NCBI GenBank assembly: GCA_027422505.1
Contig: JAPQWV010000001.1
Span: 1,674,001-1,738,000, forward strand
DNA from: Craterostigma plantagineum
Lineage: Eukaryota; Streptophyta; Magnoliopsida; Lamiales; Linderniaceae
Direction: 5' to 3'
Length of the DNA stretch: 64,000 nt
The notes below the pieces were generated by a model. That model was not told where the DNA came from, searched no databases, and saw only the letters and a program-made list of their open reading frames with translations. The position numbers and the translations under genes are program-made. This document shows, one piece after another, positions 55,163 through 64,000 of this stretch (its first letter is position 1; each line of letters opens with the position of its first letter).

Positions 55163-58025
55163 AATAATACACATAGCAAGATTTTTTTATAACGAAGTAT
55201 CTGTATATTTTGTGAGTGACATACTGTGATTATTATATTAAATATATATTTATATATAATTTGGTCGGCAATTTCGCGGTATGTTCTAGGCTGGCTCTTT
55301 GATATAAACTAGGTTTAGACCCGTGCGATGCACGGGTGTTTTCAGCCCGAGTATATAGACGACATGTATACACATAAATAGGTGCATTGATGTTGGTTGA
55401 ACACAAAATGTTGTTTATGACTGTCATTTGGCTCAACGATTCAATAATAAGGGAAGCAAAGTCGGTTCAATCGAGCCCTACTTGAAAGAGCAAACAGGTA
55501 TTCTGCTCCGAGGTAGATTTCCCAATCTGTTTTTCGGGTTGCCACTTGATACCGGCATATGTAGACCCTTAGTTTTTCGGGTTGCGCAATCAGTCCTATA
55601 TACCATCTTCAACACATTAGTAAGCTGAAAAAGATGTTGAGCCCGCTGTGAATTCTGGTCATCAGCGCGCTACAGGAATGGCCGAGCGTAGGGTGTTTGT
55701 TGAGCCCAAGAGCACTGGATGGTCTTTATCTACTACGATCTTTAGCTCGCAAAGAGTTGTCGTTCATCTATAGCGTTCTACTAACACTGTTTATTGATTC
55801 GACTGGAAACGTTAACCTGCAGATGGCTACTGATGTCCTTCTATCACTAAAAACAACGTTCAGAAGATTCTTCTTGACTAAGGAGGCTGGTCACCAGTTG
55901 GCCATGTTTGCTCCGAAAGTGCCTGTTGGACACACTGTGACGAAATGTTATTCGGGAGACCGATACCAGACTGCCCAGTCAGTTATCCTAGCTAGATTTC
56001 TAATCCGTTTATCGGGTTGCCGTTTGATATTGGCATCTGTAACGCCTCAGTTTATCGGTTGCCCAATCAGTCTTGTATACCATTCTCAATATCCCGTTGC
56101 AAATTCTGGCATCTGGACGTGGCAAACCTCAGGGTGATACAACGTCGAAATAACCACGTCGAAATAATCGTCTTATTAATACTGTTTATTGATTGCACAT
56201 TGGATATTTCAACCTGCAGCTGGCTACTGATGTCATTCTTTCACTAAAAACAATGTTCAGAACATTCTTGTTGACTAAGGAGGCTGTTCACCAACTGGCC
56301 TGCACCCAACGTGCTTGTTGCACCCACTGTTAGTTAGTCGGGAGGCTGACCAGATTGCCCAATCAATTATGCCAGCTAGACTTCTAATTCGTTTATCGGG
56401 TTGTCGCTTGATATCGGCATATGTAGACCCTCAGTTACTCGGGAGTTGTCGTTGATCTACATCGTCTTATTAACACTGTCGATTGATTCCACTGGAAATT
56501 TGGATTTGCAGATCGAGGCGGTCGCTGGTGGTGGTGTCGACGGCAAAGGATATGCTCAGGCCTTGAGAGAGATTCGACTTCGGGTTTGATTGCAAAGTAG
56601 CAGTGAAAAGATGGGAAGATCTCAAATTGAACAGACATTATTTCGCACGACTGTTCAGCTTTCCACGCAATTAAATTCGTTGTCTCTTTAATATCCCTTA
56701 TATTAATTATTGTGAATGCAAAAGGCGTTCGACTATGGATAGATACAGAGACTGCTACCAAAAGTGAAGAAATTGGCTGGTAGCTCGCCACGTCAGCATA
56801 AAAATGGACCGTTCAATAATTGTACAATGAACAAAGACATAAACAACATAAAACGACGTAGTTTGACGTAGTTTGAGCACTATAATTGGGGGAGGGGGGA
56901 GATTTTTGCCGACGTGTCATCGCAGTAGAGGAGACTCTTCTTGACTAAGGAGGCTGGTCAGCAGCTGGCCACGTTTGCTCCGAATGTGCTTGTTGGACCC
57001 GCTGTGACGAAATGTGGTGGTGACTTCCTTTGGACCTCACCGCAGATCGTGCAGATGTAGCTGACTAATGACGTCCTTCCTTCACTAAAAACAATGTTCA
57101 GAAGATTCTCCTGGAATAAGGAGGGTGGTCAGCAGGTGGCCATGTTTGCTCCCGATGTGCTTGTTGGACATCTCCGCAGATCGTGACGATGACCTTACCG
57201 TTTTCGTTCAGTTATTCGGGAGACCGATATCAGATTGCCCAATCAGTTATGCTATTTAGATTTGGAATCCGTCTCTCGGGTTGCCGCTTGATATCGGCAT
57301 GTGTAAAGCCTCAGTTAATCGGGACGACCAATCAGTATTGTGTGCGTAGTTGCCCACTTCAGCAAACCGTCATGACCGCATCAGCGACCTAAAGAAGGTG
57401 TCGAGCGTATGACGTTTGGTGAGCCCAACAGCATTGGATGGACATCAGCTACGACGATCAACGTGCAGCTGGCTACTGGTGCCCTTCTTTCACTGAAAAC
57501 AATGTCCAGAAGATTATTCTTGAATAAGGAGGCTGGTCAGCTGCTGGCCATGTTTGCTCCCAGTGTGCTTCTTGTACATCACCGCAGATCGTGCCGATGA
57601 CCTTATCGTTTTCGTTCAGTTATTCGGGAGACATATACCAGATTGCCCAATCAGTTATGCTACCTAGATTTCGAATCCGTCTCTCGGGTTGCCGCTTGAT
57701 ATCGGCATGTGTAAAGCCTCAGTTTATCGGGATGACCAATCGGTATTGTGTGCGTAGTTGCCCACTTCAGGAAACCGTCAGGACCACATCAGTTAGGACT
57801 ATCTTTTGCTCGCAAAGAGCTGTCGTGGATCTACAGGATGTGGCAATCGTCAGGGTGATACAACGTCGAACACACACTGTTTGTTGATTGCACACTGGAT
57901 ATTTCGACCTGCAGCTGGGTACTGGTGTCCTTCTTTCACTAAAAACAATGTCCAGAAGATTCTTCTTGACTAAGGAAGAATGGTCACCAGCTGGCCATGT
58001 TTGCTCCCAATGTCCCGAGCGTAGG

Positions 58026-58968
58026 ATTCATTAACTCAAAGGGCTCCATCCAATAAAGCATCATATAAACAACCAACTTAAAAATTTTAAGGCAAGACGA
58101 TATCTTCATCAACGCCCATGTCCAGTTTATCATTCAGATAATGCATAGTTCTGAATCATCAAATTGTACCTAAGATTCGTCTTTCCCCTTAACTTCTCTT
58201 CCTCGAGAGGATCACTTCCCTTTTCTTGGGTAAGAGCTTCCGCTAAATTTCTATCGAGCTGAAACTTCGAAGCTACATCGCAAGTCTGGCTCAATATTCT
58301 TACAGCCAGCCTCTGCAATTCAGGACAATCTCTCCCATATTTCGACCACCATACAACTGCAATAAAACAAACCAATCAATTATTGGCACATCTTATCCGT
58401 AACGAAAACAAAAAGAAACCAAAACTATTAATTCAACAAACCTGCCGAAACCGAACATAGATCAGCATCCCGCCCCTCGGAGAAACGTCCCTTCGCATGT
58501 CGATATTGCTCCAACTGAAGAACAATCCTATATTGAATTCGCAGGTCTTTAGTCGAACGCACAACGCAACACAAGAAATCGGCGGCGATTTTCCAATTTA
58601 TAACGCAATCGCTCGAATAGATTATACTCGGATTCACAAAGTAACCAGCGGAGTGAAGAGGGCTGTGAAGGTGTTCTCCCCACACTTGGTCGATGATATC
58701 CCAGTAAGGCATGTAAGGCTCGAGCTTCTCTTTGATTGCTTTCTTGGCTCGACTGATTTTTTCATATAAGTGCGCAATTTCTGCTTTATTATTCTCGTCC
58801 ATCCAATATATTACACGGAGGAATGGCGCAGCTGCTTCTACAGCAATTGAAACGCTAGACCAAAACGAAGGACTCTTTATGAGATCGGCGATTTTCTTTC
58901 CCTGTGCAGTCGAATTTACTTGCAAGCTCATGGAATCTGATGAGAGAAAGATTTTCTTCAAGGTATAG
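58026..58968 (-). pseudogene. Captured 3' part of a domesticated hAT-type (DUF659/hAT C-terminal) gene
   Basis: Present only in copy 2. The minus-strand frame from 58968 to 58442 reads LKKIFLSSDSMS, GKKIADLIKSPSFWSSV, APFLRVIYWMDENNKAEI, DQVWGEHLHSPLHSAGYFVN and GRFSEGRDADLCSVSAG. A GT/AG intron (58357-58441) follows, then VVWWSKYGRDCPELQRLAVR and ILSQTCDVAS. This is the hAT C-terminal dimerisation region of the plant BED/DUF659/hAT gene family, usually host-like genes. The kept intron shows that genomic DNA was captured. There is no start codon region or BED finger, and the end near 58110 is out of frame or stopped. Its borders fall directly in minisatellite modules, as expected of Helitron capture. 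Confidence 0.8.
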
Positions 58969-59617
58969 TTACGACTATCTTTTGCTCGCAAAGAGCTGTC
59001 GTGGATCTACAGGACGTGGCAATCATTAGGGTGATACAACGTCGAACACACACTGTTTGTTGATTGCACACTGGATATTTCGACCTGCAACTGGCTATTG
59101 GTGCCCTTCTTTCACTGAAAACAATGTCCAGAAGATTCTCATCGAATAAGGAGGCTCGTCAGCATCTGGCCATGTTTGCTCCCAATGTGCTTGTTGGACA
59201 TCACCGCAGATCGTGCCGATGACCTTACCGTTTTCGTTCAGTTATTCGGGAGACCGATACCAGATTGCCCAATCAGTCATGCTACCTAGATTTCGAATCC
59301 GTCTCTTGGGTTGCCACTTGATATCGGCATGCGTAAAGCCTCAGTTTATCGGGAGGACCAATCAGTACTGTGTGCGTAGTTGCCCACTTCAGTAAACCGT
59401 CATGACCACATCAGTTACGTCTATCTTTTGCTCGCAAAGAGCTGTCATGGATCTACAGGACGTGGCAATCGTCAGGGTGATACAGCGTCGAACACACACT
59501 GTTTGTTGACTGCACACTGGATATTTCGACCTGCAGCTAGCTACTGGTGTCCTTCTTTCACTAAAAACAATGTTCAGAAGATTCTTCTTGAATAAGGATG
59601 ATGGTCACCAGCTACCC

Positions 59618-59875
59618 AAGCACTGCCAACTGAGTTATCTGACTTTTTACCCCAAGCACTGCCAACTCCATCAGAAACCTTTTCCCCCCATGCTGAGCTA
59701 TTGGGAGCTTGCTGGCCTTTTGGAGATTGTGAGCCCCAGGCATTAGATGGCCTTGAGTCAGTGTCTTTAGCTCCCCAAGAATTGTCATCAGCCTTTGGTT
59801 GTTCAGCCACGTCTGACACCCAAGCACTGCCAACTGAGTTATCTGACTCTTTACCCCAAGCACTCCCAGTCTAGA
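59618..59875 (-). pseudogene. Captured WG/GW-repeat fragment, NRPE1-like (copy 2)
   Basis: Reads the same as 7655-7912: WG-containing units followed by the VSDVAEQPKADDNSWG stretch. No base difference was noticed between the copies in this block, even though both flanking regions are repeats. Confidence 0.6.
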
Positions 59876-60105
59876 TACCTTCTTATTTCGTCGTCGTTCG
59901 TTGCAGCCATCCCACCAGAACGTGGGGTAGAAGATACTTTATCTTCGATTATTTAAATATGTATTTTATTGCCCTCGTCGTGTTGCACCACTCCACATTT
60001 ATATGCGCCTAATATTTCTTCAGCATATGTAAATTATGCGGGACTACAAATCTATTATCCGTCACGATATTTTTTTTGATAATGTATCTTTCATCTTTTT
60101 GTCTG
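59870..60105 (-). pseudogene. Fragment of the Helitron Rep gene (copy 2)
   Basis: Equivalent of 7906-8142, with the same internal loss of about 33 bases next to the second catalytic tyrosine. After its end near 60105 this copy continues into a regular minisatellite module, whereas copy 1 is rearranged from about 8150. Confidence 0.82.
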
Positions 60106-62323
60106 CGTTTGGCGAGCCGAACAACATTTGATGGACATCAGCTACGACTATCTTTTGCTCGCAAAGAGCTGTCGTGGATCTACGGGACGTGGCAATAGTC
60201 AGGGTGATACAACGTCGAACACACACTGTTTGTTGATTGCACACTGGATATTTCGACCTGCAACTGGCTACTGGTGTCCTTCTTTCACTAAAAACAATGT
60301 CCAGCAGATTCTCCTTGACTAAGGAGGATGGTCACCAGCTGGGCATGTTTGCTCCCAATGTCCCGAGCGTAGGTTGTTCGTCGAGCCCAAGAGTACTGGA
60401 CGGTCTTCGTCCGCCGAAGGTGAAAGAGAATAGTACCTTCCCTCGTCTTCGTCGTTGTGGCATCGTCAGCTGAAGTCTATCGACGGCTGTAAAATGAAAA
60501 AAAGGAAAAATGTAGAAGGATGAATGTAAACGAAGAGTCAACAATAATAGTTGTACTGCGTATCAGAACAATGTTCAGCCATGTTTGCTCCCAATGTGCT
60601 TGTTGGACATCAGGCCCAAATTGACTGAACGCCGATACCACATTGCCCAATAAGTTATTCTACCTAGATTTCGAATCCGTCTCTCGGGTTGTCGCTTGAT
60701 ATCGGCATGTGTAAAGCCTCAGGATTGATGTATGTACTGGATATTTCGACCTGCAGCTGGCTACTGATGTCCTTCTTTCATCAAATTCAATGTTCAGAAG
60801 ATTCTTCCTGACTAAGGAGGCTGGTCACCAGCTGGCCATGTTAGTTATTTGGGAGACCGATACCAGATTTCTAATCCGCTCCTCGGGTTACCGCTTGATA
60901 TCGGCATATGTAAACCCTCAATTTCTCGGGTTGCCCAATCAGTCTTGTTAGTCAGGCCTTTAATACGTGTCTCAGGTTGCCAGTTCATACTGGCAAATGC
61001 GAGTGACGCGGGACCTGGGAGCCTGGACAGTGTGAAGGTATGATCGAACATTTTATTGTATATGTTTTTTATAATGTAATTCGCTGGATAATGCCTCAAG
61101 GCATTTCGGGTTTGTGGAGTTTCGAACTACCGTATAACATCCCGACCAAATTAGTGAGTCGAAGAAGGTGCTTAGCCCAGTACGTCTCAATAACTCGAAG
61201 TTCCAAAGTAGGGAGATGTACGCGCATCTATGTGCTCTTAGAATATAATACACTGGGCGTTTTCTTCCAGTAAATTCATGCACTCATTTTATGGTTATTC
61301 AGTGTGATGTACATACATCTATGCATATGCATCACGTTGTACGCATTGACACATTTATTCGAACGTAATCTCTTGCCCAATGTGGATATAGACGGCACAT
61401 ATGCCGTGCAGATGTGCGAGGCCCACATAGCGAGTCAAATAATATAACCTAAAATATAATCCAATTAATACATCCAAATAAAATATTATTAATTCAATAT
61501 ATATTCTATGTCCCATTGGCACTAACTAAGAGCTTGATATATATAGACATATAATTCAACTTGATTTATTGATCATTACATAGAATTCAATGTAGTATAT
61601 GGGCCGGAAAGAAGGCTGGAATTTCATAAATCTTGCAACCGGGCCAACCTATACATGGGCCAACCAAAATGATACTCCTCTGTTTGACTTATAAATTATT
61701 AATGTTCGGGCCATATTACATAATTAACATACGTGGGCCTTAAGAATTTTGATAATGTTTAATTTTAAACATTTAGCTAATATTCGGAAAGTCGATGAAG
61801 GATAAATTGTTTCAAGACGATTAGGGAGATGAACGTTACAGGCGACATTCGTTTTTTGGGCCGTGCTTGATATATATGGGCCCTTTTATCTTTTAAACAA
61901 ACGAATGCAACGCCAGTAGGAATAAAAACAAATCAAATCTATTAGTACCCGGTCTACGTTTGGACATCTGCGTCGGACTCTATTGGTTGCTACGTGTTAA
62001 CATTATAGTCGTGTACATGTTTCTCAGTAATTCACAAATGCTTATTTTATACGTTAAAAATAATCTGAGCGAGGAAACATGTTTTGCAGGTACACGACCG
62101 AGTAAGATTTCTCAATAAAGGTAGTTACTGACTACCGTTAGAACCGGCTCGTAATGCACGACGGTCTCATTTTAACAATGCGTAAGACTGCTCGTGTAAT
62201 CCAGAATCGTAAGACCGCATAAAGAAGCCATAATGGAATTATAAATATAAGCAGGCAAATCATAAGGACATAAGGTTGCAAGACAGTAAGACCGAAGGCG
62301 CCACACTGATGGCCATTTATTCG

Positions 62324-62908
62324 CTATTTTCTGAGAAGGTGATACCCCACTTCGTAAGAAACAAATGCATCGATGCAGGCATACTCGATTTGAGCGAAGT
62401 TAAGATATCTGTTCTCCCAATTGCTCATAGTCACGTGCTTGGGTTTCCTCATCACCATGCCACAAAGTACCTGGGCCAGTTCTTTTAATCCTGGCCCACG
62501 GAAATGTCCGGCCGGCAACAGTGCTTTTGCGACAGCCGCCACGTCGACGAAATTCCCACAATTAAGTAATCCGTTGTCGCGGATGAGCTTCGCCATGTCT
62601 TCCCCGACTGCAACGCCGACGAATGTGTTGTTTGGGTTCAACATGAAATCCCTGAGCGCTTGACTGATTTTGTCGAGGTAAGCGAGCTGTATAATGATAC
62701 ATCTACAGCCGATGCACAACTGTAGAGTGGCTGCTTTGTTAACGACTCCGCGAGTCCAAACCGGTCTGCACTCGACGTCGAGTCCAACCAGCGTCGGGAC
62801 AGAGCCGTCAACTTCCCGTAGCCATTCCGTTACAACGGCCGACTCGTTGGTGACGGTTGTTACAATGATCTTGTCACTGAAATGCACATTAACTATACTC
62901 GTACTCAT
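62324..62908 (-). CDS. WRN-type DEDDy 3'-5' exonuclease (copy 2)
   Basis: The same 194-residue frame as 10365-10949 with all five DEDDy residues (Asp44, Glu46, Asp104, Tyr176, Asp180). The surrounding non-coding sequence also matches copy 1, so identity here reflects the recent duplication and is not by itself evidence of selection. Confidence 0.8.
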   Translation of the reverse strand: MSTSIVNVHFSDKIIVTTVTNESAVVTEWLREVDGSVPTLVGLDVECRPVWTRGVVNKAATLQLCIGCRCIIIQLAYLDKISQALRDFMLNPNNTFVGVAVGEDMAKLIRDNGLLNCGNFVDVAAVAKALLPAGHFRGPGLKELAQVLCGMVMRKPKHVTMSNWENRYLNFAQIEYACIDAFVSYEVGYHLLRK

Positions 62909-64000
62909 TGTTTATATCTGATAATACCGATTCCCCACGTAGCTCCTTTTTTTATATTCGGCACTTTTGTTTGCCTTGCTTGTAAAGTTGACATATTTAT
63001 AGGCAAAATCGAGGGAAACGAAGAGATATCATTTGTAGGTGACCCTTGTTGTCCATCTATTAATGAGATATGGAGGCGCACATTTTGGTCGCGACTTTTC
63101 AGATGCAGTCGTTGGTCGATATGAGTACATGTACACCTATGTTATGGGTTGGATGAGTAAGAATTGACACAGCCGTATCGTTTAATGCTACATAAATGTC
63201 CATCAACAATTAATTTTTTTACGCAAATTAAACCGCAATATGTTAATATGACTTTCAATCCATCTACAATGTTAGTCAGCAAATTATGCGTACTGTTCTC
63301 AAAGGAGTACGAAGAGTCACAACCGACTTTTGCTATGCATTGATTAATATGTCGTGGACACATGAACCTTGGATGCGACCATCCGAATTCAGCTTTCAGT
63401 GGGTACCGTTACATGCATACTCATAGCTACGTAAACAGCTTACATCTTCATAGCTTAAATTAAAATATGCAATCAATGTTATTCAGTGTATTTTATACTC
63501 ATTGCGCCACTCAGTTCCGCGATTTTGACGGGCATAATGATAAACGGTGCTGCATACATACCCCTAGGCAAACATATGAAACGCGGAGCGTGTATAATAA
63601 TAACATCTTCTATTATAATGAAAACAAACAATTAATAGGGATAATGGTAATATGGGAGGCGCACGTAGCAGAGCACTACACATATCACTCCGGACACAAA
63701 GGGCCGTTGTCGACTAAATATAGTCACAAAATTATTTAACAAAAAATCAAAGCATTAATCATCAGAAAATAGTTGTATCTCAAAAACCTTACATGGAAGG
63801 AGAGACTGCGCGAGGATTTTGGAAACGACCGCGGAATTATCAAAATATTACTAATTACGTGGGAATTATGAACTCCGCAAATGGAGCGGGGACACTGCAC
63901 ATGGACGGAATAAGACTGCGGAAGACTGCACATAATAGTTTCATTAAAATTGAATTATATTCCCAAGATTTATTCATAATCAGATCGCGGGCAACCATAG
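62909..64000. other. Helitron interior (copy 2), no recognisable gene
   Basis: Equivalent of 10950-12041. I see no supported gene; the Ulp1 gene B that follows in copy 1 would begin just beyond the window end. Confidence 0.5.

Larger units (their letters stand above)
55447..61030. repeat. Degenerate minisatellite in the Helitron 3' region (copy 2)
   Basis: Same modules as at 4660-9070, with one more module pair around the captured gene fragment: TTTCGACCTGCAGCTGG near 57902 and TTTCGACCTGCAACTGG near 59078. The copy at 60120-60340 keeps regular modules where copy 1 is scrambled, so this copy is probably closer to the ancestral form. Confidence 0.75.
50795..64000 (+). repeat. Direct repeat of 1-12041 (second copy of a large duplication)
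   Basis: Base 50795 pairs with base 1 and base 64000 with base 12041. Offsets step from 50794 to 50787 through small homopolymer changes over the first 7 kb. They then jump to 51963 across a 1,176-bp segment present only here, and settle at 51959 after a rearranged patch near 60125-60360. Outside those places I saw no base substitutions while reading. Both ends of the repeat lie outside view: the left at or before base 1, the right beyond 64000. Confidence 0.95.
55309..64000 (-). mobile_element. Giant Helitron, copy 2 (3' part; continues beyond the window)
   Basis: Same 3' terminus (CTAG at 55312-55309, hairpin 55320-55336) and the same flanking host bases as copy 1, so this is the same insertion event duplicated with its surroundings, not an independent transposition. 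It differs from copy 1 by the extra segment at about 57912-59087 and by the patch at 60125-60360. Rep, Ulp1 and RPA genes would lie outside the window. Confidence 0.85.

Overview
This is nuclear DNA of a flowering plant, most likely a eudicot; the species cannot be named from the window. The evidence is intron-rich genes with GT/AG introns, plant-specific families (GH28 polygalacturonase with a TATA promoter, a MGC-type CDK-like kinase, a GUB_WAK_bind protein), two Ty1/copia retrotransposons, hAT MITEs and a plant-type Helitron with an RPA-like gene.

Layout. 1-4521: host sequence with a 472-bp GC-rich hAT MITE (737-1208) and an intact seven-exon polygalacturonase gene (1861-4375, +). 4522-30779: one very large Helitron on the minus strand, 26.3 kb. 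Its 3' end is CTAG after a 7-bp hairpin at 4522-4549, and its putative 5' end is TC at 30779, set in a host A/T site. It carries an intact 1494-residue Rep-helicase (15019-19503) and an RPA70-like gene (27715-30028). It also holds a DUF1985 + Ulp1 peptidase gene (23111-27014), a second Ulp1 gene (12318-13762), a WRN-type 3'-5' exonuclease (10365-10949), a GRF zinc-finger protein (22466-22852, +) and a small coiled-coil gene (20947-21660). Its 3' 4.5 kb is a degenerate minisatellite with captured fragments of a WG/GW-repeat gene and of its own Rep gene.

30780-36909: host genes, namely a CDK-like kinase (31551-34522, +) and a GUB_WAK_bind membrane protein (34882-36321, -). Both are broken by single-base deletions, and the second also by a 219-bp hAT MITE in an exon. 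36910-36983 is tRNA-Ile(UAU). 37192-48790 holds two truncated copia elements fused head to tail: the 5' part of a SIRE-like element and the 3' part of another copia lineage. 48878-49850 (-) is an RBM48 gene that lacks its 3' exons.

50795-64000: a near-identical direct repeat of 1-12041, about 50.8 kb downstream. It contains a second MITE, a second intact polygalacturonase and the 3' part of a second Helitron copy. This copy differs from the first by homopolymer-length changes, by one 1,176-bp segment carrying a captured domesticated-hAT gene fragment (only in copy 2), and by a scrambled patch of about 240 bp. It may be a recent tandem duplication or an unmerged haplotype in the assembly.

How the parts may work together: the Helitron looks self-sufficient. 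Rep-helicase for rolling-circle transfer and RPA-like single-strand binding are known for plant Helitrons. The exonuclease and two SUMO-protease-like genes with complete catalytic residues are unusual cargo and make this a multi-gene element worth attention.
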